From the NCBI GenBank assembly GCA_015075635.1, contig JABTUA010000003.1, positions 1 to 64,000 on the forward strand: a stretch of DNA of 64,000 nucleotides, written 5' to 3'. Positions 40,482-49,077 of the stretch are shown here, piece by piece. Position 1 is the stretch's first letter; every line of letters begins with the position of its first letter. The notes beneath the pieces were generated by a model. That model was given only the letters and a program-made list of their open reading frames with translations. It was not told where the DNA came from and did not search any database. The position numbers were made by a program, and so were the translations under genes. This DNA comes from Polyangiaceae bacterium (GTDB lineage: Bacteria; Myxococcota_A; Polyangia; Polyangiales; Polyangiaceae).

Positions 40482-41957
40482 ATGACCCACGGAACATCTG
40501 CGCCTGGTTGGCGCGCGGCCGTCGTTCTCGCCGCGCTCACCCTTCCGGCCTGCGGCGGCAAAGGTCCCGAGCACGCCAAGAGCGATCACAGCGGCCCGGC
40601 CAAGGAGAGCAAGTCCACCGCCAAGGCGCGCGAGAAGGTGGCGATCACCGTCTACAACCAGAACTTCGGCCTGGTGCGGGAGATCCGCAAGCTCGATCTC
40701 GGGGAAGGCAAGGTGAGCCTGGAGTACCGGGACGTGTCGGCGCACATCCAGCCGGAGACGGTGCACATCAAGTCGCTGGAGGGCGAGGACGCGCTGGCGG
40801 TGCTGGAGCAGAACTACCGCTACGACCTGCTCAGCCCGCAGAAGCTGCTCGAGAAGTACGTGGACAAGAAGATCAAGGTCTACCGCTACAACGAGAAGCT
40901 CGGCCGCGAAGAGATGAAGGAGGCCAAGGTGCTGGCGGTGGAGCAGGGCACCGTGCTGGAGATCGACGGCGAGGTGACCTACGGCTTCCCAGGGCGCTTC
41001 GCCTTCCCGGAGGTGCCGGCGAACCTGATCGCGAAGCCCTCCCTGGTGTGGTTGCTCGGCAGCAAACGGGCGCAGCAGCGGGTGGAGGTCAGCTACCTGA
41101 GCCAGAACCTGAACTGGGTGGCGGACTACGTGATGGTGGTGGGCGCCGACGACAAGGTCGGCGACCTGAACGGCTGGGTGACGCTGACGAACCAGAGCGG
41201 CACGGACTACGAGAACGCCGAGCTGAAGCTGGTGGCCGGTGACGTGCAACGCGTGATGCCGCCGGCGAGCCCCGCGCCCGGGTACTACGCGCAGGCGGAG
41301 GCCTCCTCCCGGCCCCGCGAGCAGTTCAAAGAAGAGGGCTTCTTCGAGTACCACCTGTACACGCTCCAGCGACCGACGACGCTGCTGGACAAGGAGCAGA
41401 AGCAGGTGACCTTGCTGGAGGGTCACGACATCGGCATCGACAAGAAGCTGATCTTCTGGGGCGCCGAGTACTACTACCGGGGCAACTACGGGCAGGTGGT
41501 CAGTAACCAGAAGGTGGGCGTGTATATCGACATCAAGAACAGCGAGAAGAACCACCTGGGCATGCCGCTGCCGAAGGGCACGGTGCGGGTCTACAAGGCC
41601 GACAAGAGCGGGGCCAAGCAGTTCATCGGCGAGGACCGCATCGACCACACGCCGCGGGACGAAGAGATCCGCATCAAGATGGGCGAGGCGTTCGACGTGG
41701 TGGGGGACCGAAAGCAGATGGAGTGGAACGCCATCGGCAGCTGCACGTCGGAGAGCGCGTTCGAAATAGAGCTCCGGAACCACAAGGACACGGCCGAGAA
41801 GGTGGAGATCTACGAGCCCATCGGCGGCGATTGGGAGATGGTGCAGTCGAGCCATCCCCACGAGAAGAAGGACGCGCACACGTTCACGTTCACGGTGGAC
41901 GTACCGTCCCGCGGCAAGACCAAGGTCACTTACCGAGTGAGGGTGCGATGGTGCTGA
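40482..41957 (+). CDS. DUF4139-type lipoprotein, copy 1 (A)
   Basis: 491 residues. Lipoprotein signal ALTLPACGGK (lipobox LPAC), a charged KSDHSGPAKESKSTAKAREK linker, then a beta-rich domain starting VAITVYNQNFGLVREIRKL. GWVTLTNQSGTDYENAELKL followed by VAGDVQRV is the conserved block of DUF4139 proteins. The C-terminal half has KEEGFFEYHLYTLQRPTTL, KQVTLLEGHDIG and a C-terminal VTYRVRVRWC ending on Cys. Envelope-located, function unknown. First gene of a five-gene chain with 10-, 7-, 10- and 7-bp overlaps. The 179-bp upstream region is shared with the divergent HSP90-like gene. Confidence 0.87.
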   Translation: MTHGTSAPGWRAAVVLAALTLPACGGKGPEHAKSDHSGPAKESKSTAKAREKVAITVYNQNFGLVREIRKLDLGEGKVSLEYRDVSAHIQPETVHIKSLEGEDALAVLEQNYRYDLLSPQKLLEKYVDKKIKVYRYNEKLGREEMKEAKVLAVEQGTVLEIDGEVTYGFPGRFAFPEVPANLIAKPSLVWLLGSKRAQQRVEVSYLSQNLNWVADYVMVVGADDKVGDLNGWVTLTNQSGTDYENAELKLVAGDVQRVMPPASPAPGYYAQAEASSRPREQFKEEGFFEYHLYTLQRPTTLLDKEQKQVTLLEGHDIGIDKKLIFWGAEYYYRGNYGQVVSNQKVGVYIDIKNSEKNHLGMPLPKGTVRVYKADKSGAKQFIGEDRIDHTPRDEEIRIKMGEAFDVVGDRKQMEWNAIGSCTSESAFEIELRNHKDTAEKVEIYEPIGGDWEMVQSSHPHEKKDAHTFTFTVDVPSRGKTKVTYRVRVRWC

Positions 41958-43369
41958 AGAGAGTCTTGATCCTGGGCGTGCTCGCCATTACGCCCGCCGC
42001 GCTGGCCGGGCCGAAGAAGGTCTCAGGCAGCGAGCAGCGCAAGGAGGTGAGCATCACCGTCTACAACCAGAACTTCGGTCTGGTGCGCGAGGTGCGGGAG
42101 ATCGACGTCGGCACCGGCACGGTGGACCTGGAGTTCCGGGACGTGGCGGCGAACATCCAGCCGCAGACGGTCTCGATCAAGTCGCTCACCGGCGGAAATT
42201 CGCTGTCCGTGCTGGAGCAGAACTACCGCTACGACCTGCTCACGCCGCAGAAGCTCCTGGAGAAGCACGTCGGCAAGAAGGTGCGGGTCTGGCGCTGGAA
42301 CGAGAAGCTCGGCAAAGACGAGGCGTTCGACGCCGAGGTCCTGAGCGTGGCCGACGGCCAGACGGTGATGAAGATCAACGGCGAGGTCACCTACAACTTC
42401 CCCGGCCGTATCGCCTTCCCCAACGTGCCGGACAACCTGATGGCGAAGCCCACGCTGGTCTGGAAGCTGGACAGCAAGCAGGCAAAGCAGCAGGTCGAGG
42501 CGACGTACCTGACGCAGAACCTGAACTGGCGCAGCGACTACGTGTTCGTGATCAACGACGCGGACACGGCCGGCGATCTGACCGGCTGGGTCACGCTCAC
42601 CAACAACTCCGGCGCCGCCTACAAGAACGCCAAGCTGAAGCTGGTGGCCGGCGACGTGCAGCGAATCAGCGGCGGCGAAGACTACGAGTACGAGCGCGCC
42701 GCCAAGAAGTCCGCAGAAGCGCCGGCGCAGGACCGCTTCAGGGAAGAGAGCTTCTTCGAGTACCACCTGTACACGTTGCAGCAGCCGACGGACGTGCTGG
42801 AGAACGAGCAGAAGCAGGTGACGCTGCTCGAGGCGAAGAACGCCAAGGTGAAGAAGAAGCTCATCTACTACGGGCAGCAGTACTGGTACCGCGGCAAATA
42901 CGGCGAGGTGCAGAAGAACCAGAAGGTCGGCGTGTACCTCGACATCGAGAACGCCAAGGCGAACGGCCTGGGTATCCCGCTGCCGAAGGGTACGGTGCGG
43001 GTCTACAAGGCCGACAAGAGCGGGGCCAAGCAGTTCATCGGCGAGGACCGCATCGACCACACGCCGCGCGACGAGAAGGTCCGCATCAAGATGGGCGAAG
43101 CGTTCGACGTGGTCGGGGACAGGAAGCAGATGGAGTGGCGCACGCTCGGGGTGTGCACCTCGGAGAGCACCTGGGAGATCGAGCTCCGGAACCACAAGGA
43201 CAAGGCGAGTCGGGTGGAGGTCTACGAGCCCATCGGCGGCGACTGGACCATCATCGAGAGCACGCACAAGCACGACAAGAAGGACGTCTTCACCTTCACC
43301 TTCGACGTGGACGTGCCCGCCAACGGCAAGACCAAGATCAAGTACAAAGTGCGGGTGAAGTGGTGCTGA
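41948..43369 (+). CDS. DUF4139-type secreted protein, copy 1 (B)
   Basis: 473 residues. ATG 41948 overlaps the end of A by 10 bp. Signal peptide MVLKRVLILGVLAITPAALA (cleaved after ALA, no lipobox). Same fold as A (VSITVYNQNFGLVREVREID, NNSGAAYKNAKLKLVAGDVQ), but A and B have clearly diverged in the N-terminal half, so the A/B split is older than the duplication. Ends KIKYKVRVKWC, Cys-terminal like A. Probably partners A at the inner leaflet of the outer membrane; inferred from strict pairing. Confidence 0.86.
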   Translation: MVLKRVLILGVLAITPAALAGPKKVSGSEQRKEVSITVYNQNFGLVREVREIDVGTGTVDLEFRDVAANIQPQTVSIKSLTGGNSLSVLEQNYRYDLLTPQKLLEKHVGKKVRVWRWNEKLGKDEAFDAEVLSVADGQTVMKINGEVTYNFPGRIAFPNVPDNLMAKPTLVWKLDSKQAKQQVEATYLTQNLNWRSDYVFVINDADTAGDLTGWVTLTNNSGAAYKNAKLKLVAGDVQRISGGEDYEYERAAKKSAEAPAQDRFREESFFEYHLYTLQQPTDVLENEQKQVTLLEAKNAKVKKKLIYYGQQYWYRGKYGEVQKNQKVGVYLDIENAKANGLGIPLPKGTVRVYKADKSGAKQFIGEDRIDHTPRDEKVRIKMGEAFDVVGDRKQMEWRTLGVCTSESTWEIELRNHKDKASRVEVYEPIGGDWTIIESTHKHDKKDVFTFTFDVDVPANGKTKIKYKVRVKWC

Positions 43370-44817
43370 AGCGGGTGGGCGCGCTGGCCTTCGCGCTCGT
43401 GCTCGCCGCCTGCGGCGGCAAGGGGCCGGAGCACGCCAAGAACCAGGACGGCCCGGCGAAGGACAGCAAGTCGAGCGCGAAGCAGCGCGAGAAGGTCGCC
43501 ATCACCGTCTACAACCAGAACTTCGGGCTGGTGCGGGAGATCCGGAAGCTCGATCTCGGGGAAGGCAAGGTGAGCCTGGAGTACCGGGACGTCTCCGCGC
43601 ACATCCAACCAGAAACGGTTCACATCAAGTCGCTGGACGGCGACGACGCGCTGGCGGTGCTGGAGCAGAACTACCGCTACGACCTGCTCAGCCCGCAGAA
43701 GCTGCTCGAGAAGTACGTCGACAAGAAGATCAAGGTCTACCGCTACAACGAGCAGCTCGGGCGCGAGGAGATGAAGGAGGCCAAGGTGCTGGCGGTGGAG
43801 CAGGGCACCGTGCTCGAGATCGACGGCGAGGTTACCTACGGCTTCCCGGGGCGTTTCGCCTTCCCGGAGGTGCCGGCGAACCTGATCGCGAAGCCCTCGC
43901 TGGTGTGGCTGCTCGGCAGTAAGCGGGCCCAGCAGCGGGTGGAGGTCAGCTACCTGAGCCAGAACCTGAACTGGGTGGCGGACTACGTGATGGTGGTGGG
44001 AGCCGACGACAAGGTCGGCGACCTGAACGGCTGGGTGACGCTGACCAACCAGAGCGGAACGGACTACGAGAACGCCGAGCTGAAGCTGGTGGCCGGCGAC
44101 GTGCAGCGCGTGCAGAGCCAGGTGATGACGCTCGACGAGAGCGGCTTCGGGCCCAACGACGCCACGATTCGCACGCGGCCGAACTTCAAGGAAGAGGGCT
44201 TCTTCGAGTACCACCTGTACACGCTCCAGCGACCGACGACGCTGCTGGACAAGGAGCAGAAGCAGGTGACCTTGCTCGAGGGCCACGACATCGGCATCGA
44301 CAAGAAGCTGATCTTCTGGGGCGCCGAGTACTACTACCGGGGCAACTACGGGCAGGTGGTCTCGAACCAGAAGGTGGGCGTGTATCTCGACATCAAGAAC
44401 AGCGAGAAGAACCACCTGGGCATGCCGCTGCCAAAGGGCACGGTGCGGGTCTACAAGGCGGACAAGAGCGGGGCCAAGCAGTTCATCGGCGAGGACCGCA
44501 TCGACCACACGCCGCGGGACGAAGAGATCCGCATCAAGATGGGCGAGGCGTTCGACGTGGTGGGGGACCGAAAGCAGATGGAGTGGAACGCCATCGGCAG
44601 CTGCACGTCGGAGAGCGCGTTCGAAATAGAGCTCCGGAACCACAAGGACACGGCCGAGAAGGTGGAGCTCTACGAGCCCATCGGCGGCGACTGGGAGATG
44701 GTGCAGTCGAGCCATCCCCACGAGAAGAAGGACGCGCACACGTTCACGTTCACGGTGGACGTACCGTCCCGCGGCAAGACCAAGGTCACTTACCGAGTGA
44801 GGGTGCGATGGTGCTGA
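43363..44817 (+). CDS. DUF4139-type lipoprotein, copy 2 (C)
   Basis: 484 residues from GTG 43363 (overlap 7 bp with B). Lipobox VLAAC, KGPEHAKNQDGPAKDSKSSA linker. Nearly identical to A outside the leader and the linker 44113-44184 (VMTLDESGFGPNDATIRTRP versus MPPASPAPGYYAQAEASSRP in A). That shows either selection on, or fast loss of constraint in, this surface loop. C-terminal VRVRWC as in A. Confidence 0.87.
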   Translation: MLKRVGALAFALVLAACGGKGPEHAKNQDGPAKDSKSSAKQREKVAITVYNQNFGLVREIRKLDLGEGKVSLEYRDVSAHIQPETVHIKSLDGDDALAVLEQNYRYDLLSPQKLLEKYVDKKIKVYRYNEQLGREEMKEAKVLAVEQGTVLEIDGEVTYGFPGRFAFPEVPANLIAKPSLVWLLGSKRAQQRVEVSYLSQNLNWVADYVMVVGADDKVGDLNGWVTLTNQSGTDYENAELKLVAGDVQRVQSQVMTLDESGFGPNDATIRTRPNFKEEGFFEYHLYTLQRPTTLLDKEQKQVTLLEGHDIGIDKKLIFWGAEYYYRGNYGQVVSNQKVGVYLDIKNSEKNHLGMPLPKGTVRVYKADKSGAKQFIGEDRIDHTPRDEEIRIKMGEAFDVVGDRKQMEWNAIGSCTSESAFEIELRNHKDTAEKVELYEPIGGDWEMVQSSHPHEKKDAHTFTFTVDVPSRGKTKVTYRVRVRWC

Positions 44818-46229
44818 AGAAGGTTCTCGTTCTGGCTGTCCTCGTCGTGGCGCCGGCGGCTCTCGCCGGACCGAAGAAGACCTCGGGCAGCGAGCAGCGC
44901 AAGGAGGTGAGCATCACCGTCTACAACCAGAACTTCGGTCTGGTGCGCGAGGTGCGGGAGATCGACGTCGGCACCGGCACGGTGGACCTGGAGTTCCGGG
45001 ACGTGGCGGCGAACATCCAGCCCGAGACGGTCTCGATCAAGTCGCTCACCGGCGGAAATTCGCTGTCCGTGCTGGAGCAGAACTACCGCTACGACCTGCT
45101 CACGCCGCAGAAGCTCCTGGAGAAGCACGTCGGCAAGAAGGTGCGGGTCTGGCGCTGGAACGAGAAGCTCGGCAAGGACGAGGCCTTCGACGCCGAGGTC
45201 TTGAGCGTGGCCGGTGGCCAGACGGTGATGAAGATCAACGGCGAGGTCACCTACAACTTCCCCGGCCGCATCGCCTTCCCCAGCGTGCCGGACAACCTGA
45301 TGGCGAAGCCCACGCTGGTCTGGAAGCTGGACAGCAAGCAGGCCAAGCAGCAGGTCGAGGCGACGTACCTGACGCAGAACCTGAACTGGCGCAGCGACTA
45401 CGTGTTCGTGATCAACGACGCGGACACGGCCGGCGATCTGACCGGCTGGGTCACGCTCACCAACAACTCCGGCGCCGCCTACAAGAACGCCAAGCTGAAG
45501 CTGGTGGCCGGCGACGTGCAGCGGGTCAGCGCCCGGGACGACTACCGCTACCCCACGGGCGGAGCCCGGGCCAAGGCCGAAGAAGGCGCCACCGGGTTCA
45601 AGGAGGAGGGCTTCTTCGAGTACCACCTGTACACGTTGCAGCAGCCGACGGACGTGCTGGAGAACGAGCAGAAGCAGGTGACGTTGCTCGAGGCGAAGAA
45701 CGCCAAGGTGCAGAAGAAGCTCATCTACTACGGGCAGCAGTACTGGTACCGCGGCAAATACGGCGAGGTGCAGAAGAACCAGAAGGTCGGCGTATACCTG
45801 GACATCCAAAACACGAAGCAGAACGGCCTCGGCATGCCGCTACCGAAGGGCACGGTGCGGGTCTACAAGGCCGACAAGAGCGGGGCCAAGCAGTTCATCG
45901 GCGAGGACCACATCGACCACACGCCACGCGACGAGAAGGTCCGCATCAAGATGGGCGAGGCCTTCGACGTGGTCGGGGACAGGAAGCAGATGGAGTGGCG
46001 CACGCTGGGCGTCTGCACCTCGGAGAGCACCTGGGAGATCGAGCTCCGGAACCACAAGGACAAGGCGAGTCGGGTGGAGGTCTACGAGCCGATCGGCGGC
46101 GACTGGACCATCATCGAGAGCACGCACAAGCACGACAAGAAGGACGCCTTCACCTTCACCTTCGACGTGGACGTGCCCGCCAACGGCAAGACCAAGATCA
46201 AGTACAAGGTGCGCGTGAAGTGGTGCTGA
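44808..46229 (+). CDS. DUF4139-type secreted protein, copy 2 (D)
   Basis: 473 residues, same length as B, 10-bp overlap with C. Signal peptide MVLKKVLVLAVLVVAPAALA. Near-identical to B except the linker 45528-45596 (ARDDYRYPTGGARAKAEEGA versus GGEDYEYERAAKKSAEAPAQ) and scattered substitutions. Closes the second duplicated unit. Confidence 0.86.
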   Translation: MVLKKVLVLAVLVVAPAALAGPKKTSGSEQRKEVSITVYNQNFGLVREVREIDVGTGTVDLEFRDVAANIQPETVSIKSLTGGNSLSVLEQNYRYDLLTPQKLLEKHVGKKVRVWRWNEKLGKDEAFDAEVLSVAGGQTVMKINGEVTYNFPGRIAFPSVPDNLMAKPTLVWKLDSKQAKQQVEATYLTQNLNWRSDYVFVINDADTAGDLTGWVTLTNNSGAAYKNAKLKLVAGDVQRVSARDDYRYPTGGARAKAEEGATGFKEEGFFEYHLYTLQQPTDVLENEQKQVTLLEAKNAKVQKKLIYYGQQYWYRGKYGEVQKNQKVGVYLDIQNTKQNGLGMPLPKGTVRVYKADKSGAKQFIGEDHIDHTPRDEKVRIKMGEAFDVVGDRKQMEWRTLGVCTSESTWEIELRNHKDKASRVEVYEPIGGDWTIIESTHKHDKKDAFTFTFDVDVPANGKTKIKYKVRVKWC

Positions 46230-46948
46230 AGCGGGTCTTGCTCGCGGGCGTGCTCGTGGCTGCCTGCGGGCCCCCGTCGCCGCCGTCGCCCCCGGGGCCG
46301 CCGGCGACGACCACTGCCGTGCCGCCGCCCGTTGCGGGCACGGCGCCGGAGGTGGCGGCGCCGGAGCGCTCGTCGCTCTCGTGTGCGACCCCGCTGCCGG
46401 AGGCGCCCAGCCTGCCCCCCGCCGATCCGAGGGCCGCACCGGTCAGCGCGGGGCAGATGAGCGAGGAGGCGGCCCAGGCCAAGCGCCTGTTCGACGGCGA
46501 GCGCTGGCCCGAGGCGATCAGCGCGATGGAACGGGTCGTCTCCGGCGCCAGCGGCGACGACGCCGGCAACCGCGAGCTCGCGGAGTACCACCGCGCGGTC
46601 GCCCTGTACCGGGCCGGGAGCGCCGACGACGCGGCGAGCGCGTTCTTGCAGATCGCGTCACGCCCCGCGCACCTGAAGCACACCGAGACAGTGCTCTGGA
46701 TCGCCAAGCTCGCGGAGGCGACGCCGGTGGTGGTGCACGGGCTCCGGCACTACGACGGCAAGATCGCCGCGCGCTTCCAGAACGCCCAGCAGATGGAGAC
46801 CTACCAGACCCTGCTGTTCCTGTTCGGGCGCGAGCGCCTCGCTCGCGGCGCGAAGGCCGAGGCGGCGGCGTTCTTCGAGCAGGTGCCCGCCGAGAGCCGC
46901 TTCCGCGCGCTCGCGGCGGAGTGCGAAAGGCTCGCCCAGGGGCGCTGA
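46223..46948 (+). CDS. Lipoprotein with TPR-like repeats, last gene of the DUF4139 array
   Basis: 241 residues from GTG 46223, 7-bp overlap with D, using the same GTGGTGCTGAAG junction as C. Lipobox VLVAAC, Pro-rich linker (PPSPPSPPGPPATTT), then helical TPR-like repeats: AKRLFDGERWPEAISAMERV, ELAEYHRAVALYRAGSADDA, QTLLFLFGRERLARGAKAEA. A likely protein-protein scaffold for the array products. Not paralogous to the other four genes. Confidence 0.78.
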   Translation: MLKRVLLAGVLVAACGPPSPPSPPGPPATTTAVPPPVAGTAPEVAAPERSSLSCATPLPEAPSLPPADPRAAPVSAGQMSEEAAQAKRLFDGERWPEAISAMERVVSGASGDDAGNRELAEYHRAVALYRAGSADDAASAFLQIASRPAHLKHTETVLWIAKLAEATPVVVHGLRHYDGKIAARFQNAQQMETYQTLLFLFGRERLARGAKAEAAAFFEQVPAESRFRALAAECERLAQGR

Positions 46949-46951
46949 GGT

Positions 46952-49006
46952 CTACGGCAGGCTGGCGAGCGCGACGTTGTTCAGGGACGTGCCGCCGATG
47001 GCCACCGGCGTGCTCCAGGTGCTTCCCACCAGCCGCGAGTGGTAAGCGACACCGTCGCTCTCGATGAAAGCGACCTCCGCGCTGGCGGTGCCGACGCCCT
47101 TGGCGACCGCCGGGGAGGAGGTCGAATTCACGTTCGGCGACGAGAGCCCCGCCGGCGCCGACCAGCTGCCGCTGGCGAAGAAGGACAGATAGAGCTTGCC
47201 ATCGGTGCCCTTGAAGGCGAGCACGGCGCCGCCGCTCGGCAAGGCGGCGAGCGACGGTCGCGCGGCGGTGCTGGCGCCGGTGATGTCGGCGGGGCTCGAC
47301 CAGGTGCCGCTGGTGCGGGTGGCGTAGCGTAGCTGCCCGCCGCCGCTCTGGGCGTACACCAGGAGCAGCTCTGGCCCGCTGCCGAGGGCGACGACGGCCG
47401 GGATCACGTTGTGCTCCATGCTGCCGGAGATCGAGACCGGCGTCTGCCAGGTGCCCGAGGCTCGCTCGTCCACGTACAGGTCGTTGCTGGCGTCGCCGTT
47501 CGCGTAGGCCACGAAGGTGCTGGTGCCGACGCCGGCGAGCTCCGCCGCGTTTGGCCCGAACTGGTGGCTGCCGCTGGGGCCGACGGGCTCGACGCTGGAC
47601 CAGCTGCCGGAGTGAGTGGCGAAGTAGTACTTGAAGTCGGTGCCCTGGAACACCAGCTGCGCGCTCGTGGCGCCGCCGACGATGGCGGGACGTGAGCGCG
47701 TCGTGATGCCCGCGCCGACGTTGGCGAGCGCGCCCCAGCCGCTCGTGCTCCAGGTCGAGTACTGGACCGCTTCGTCGTTCGTGTCACCAGAGGCGGTGAA
47801 GCGCACTGCAGCGATGGCCGACGTGCCGCCCACCGTCGCGATGGACATGCCGTCCACGGACTTGCCGCTGAGGCTGCTGGTGGCCCAAGCCCCGCCGGCG
47901 ACGAGCTGACCGCCGAGCACGCTGCTCGCATTGCCCACCACGGCGAGCACGGTGGGGCAGAGCGGGCACGAGCCGCCGCAGTCCACGCCGGTCTCCGTTC
48001 CGTTTTGCACGTTGTCCGTACAGCTCGGCGCGCTGCAGGTGTGGCTCGTCGTGTCGCAGACCAGGGACGTGCACTGGCTGCCGCTGTTGCACTCCACGCA
48101 GTTCCCTCCGCCGTCGCAGAACTTTCCGCCGCCCTCGGTACACACCGTGTCCAGCGTCTTGTCCGAATGAGACGGCACGCCGGCGGTGCAGAGGTCGTTG
48201 GTGCACTCCTTGTTGTCGTTCGGCGTGTCGGTGTCGTCGGTCTGGGTGCTCACGACGCCGGCGCCGTCGCACATCACCTTCTTGCAGTCGCCGGCGGTCT
48301 GCTGGGGCGAGGGCCCGGCGGCGACGAAGTCCATGCCGCAGGTGTTCGACAGGCAGGTCCGCGTCTGACAAGCGTTGTCCTGGCCCGGACACTCCGACGC
48401 CGCGGTGCACCCGCCGGTGCCACCGGTCCCACCGGTTGCGCCGCCAGTACCGCCTGTCGCGCCACCGGTCCCACCGGTTGCGCCGCCAGTACCGCCTGTC
48501 GCGCCACCGGTCCCACCGGTTGCGCCGCCGGTGCCGCCGGTCGCGCCACCGGTCCCACCGGTAGCGCCGCCAGTACCGCCCGTGGCGCCACCGGTCCCAC
48601 CGGTAGCGCCGCCAGTACCGCCGGTGGCGCCGCCAGTACCGCCCGTGGCGCCACCGGTCCCACCGGTACCGCCGCCAGTACCGCCGGTCGCGCCGCCGCT
48701 GCCCGCGGCGCCGCCGCTGCCCGCGGCGCCGCCGCTGCCGGCAATGCCACCGCTGCCAGCGCTGCCAGCGCTGCCAGCGCTGCCGCCGCTCCCAGCGCTG
48801 CCGCCGCTGCCACCACCACCGCCGCTGCCGCCGGTGCCACCGCTGCCACCGGTGCCACCGCTGCCGCCCGTGCCGCCGGTCGCGCTTCCCGCAGCGCCGC
48901 CGCTCGAGTCGATCTGGTCTCGATCGACGGAGGTGATGAGCGAGCAGCCGAACAGCGGCAGCGTTGCACAGGCGAACAGACCGGTACGGACGAGCGAAAG
49001 GCGCAT
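46952..49006 (-). CDS. Very long Gly/Thr-linker lipoprotein with Cys-rich and beta-propeller-like domains
   Basis: 684 residues. Lipobox LFGC. Residues about 35-200 are Gly-rich, including a 7-residue tandem repeat (GGATGGT). A Cys-rich region follows (ECPGQDNACQTRTCLSNTCG, VECNSGSQCTSLVCDTTSHT, CGGSCPLCP) similar to eukaryote-like disulfide-rich modules common in myxobacterial surface proteins. The last 330 residues repeat a beta-blade pattern, each with an SGxWSxP-type turn (SGSWSSVEP, SGTWQTPVSISG, SGTWSSPADITG, SGSWSAPAGLSS, GSTWSTPVAIGG). That suggests a PLL/fucolectin-like propeller, so carbohydrate binding is a reasonable guess. Convergent with the DUF4139 array, 3 bp apart. Confidence 0.82.
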   Translation of the reverse strand: MRLSLVRTGLFACATLPLFGCSLITSVDRDQIDSSGGAAGSATGGTGGSGGTGGSGGTGGSGGGGGSGGSAGSGGSAGSAGSAGSGGIAGSGGAAGSGGAAGSGGATGGTGGGTGGTGGATGGTGGATGGTGGATGGTGGATGGTGGATGGTGGATGGTGGATGGTGGATGGTGGATGGTGGATGGTGGATGGTGGTGGCTAASECPGQDNACQTRTCLSNTCGMDFVAAGPSPQQTAGDCKKVMCDGAGVVSTQTDDTDTPNDNKECTNDLCTAGVPSHSDKTLDTVCTEGGGKFCDGGGNCVECNSGSQCTSLVCDTTSHTCSAPSCTDNVQNGTETGVDCGGSCPLCPTVLAVVGNASSVLGGQLVAGGAWATSSLSGKSVDGMSIATVGGTSAIAAVRFTASGDTNDEAVQYSTWSTSGWGALANVGAGITTRSRPAIVGGATSAQLVFQGTDFKYYFATHSGSWSSVEPVGPSGSHQFGPNAAELAGVGTSTFVAYANGDASNDLYVDERASGTWQTPVSISGSMEHNVIPAVVALGSGPELLLVYAQSGGGQLRYATRTSGTWSSPADITGASTAARPSLAALPSGGAVLAFKGTDGKLYLSFFASGSWSAPAGLSSPNVNSTSSPAVAKGVGTASAEVAFIESDGVAYHSRLVGSTWSTPVAIGGTSLNNVALASLP
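48412..48695 (-). repeat. Coding tandem repeats, 21/42 bp (GGATGGT)
   Basis: About 13 copies of a 21-bp unit in two alternating variants (42-bp higher-order period), in frame with the lipoprotein. No spacers, so not CRISPR. Candidate for length variation of the stalk. Confidence 0.85.
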
Positions 49007-49077
49007 GCGAGACCTCCGAGGGGTCAGGCGACGATATCAGCTCGACGCAGCTTGCCAACCCGTTCAGGCCCACCCAC

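Larger units (their letters stand above)
40482..46229 (+). repeat. Tandem duplication of a DUF4139 gene pair
   Basis: Unit 1 (40482-43369) and unit 2 (43363-46229) each encode a lipoprotein then a soluble secreted paralogue. Stop codons of the equivalent genes are offset by exactly 2,860 bp (41957/44817 and 43369/46229). Long stretches are near-identical at DNA level. The exception is one linker per gene (41256-41324, 42668-42736, 44113-44184, 45528-45596), which is different in every copy. Confidence 0.9.

Noticed and set aside
43222-44739. Long open frames antisense to the DUF4139 genes (e.g. 505 codons here, others at 40299-41879 and 42023-43273)
   Set aside because: They read as Val/Leu/His/Arg-rich noise, mirror the sense gene codon bias and repeat with the duplicated units; no start context or domain.
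48412-48695. CRISPR-like repeat array
   Set aside because: Units of 21/42 bp run without spacers and stay in frame inside a lipoprotein gene; no cas genes.
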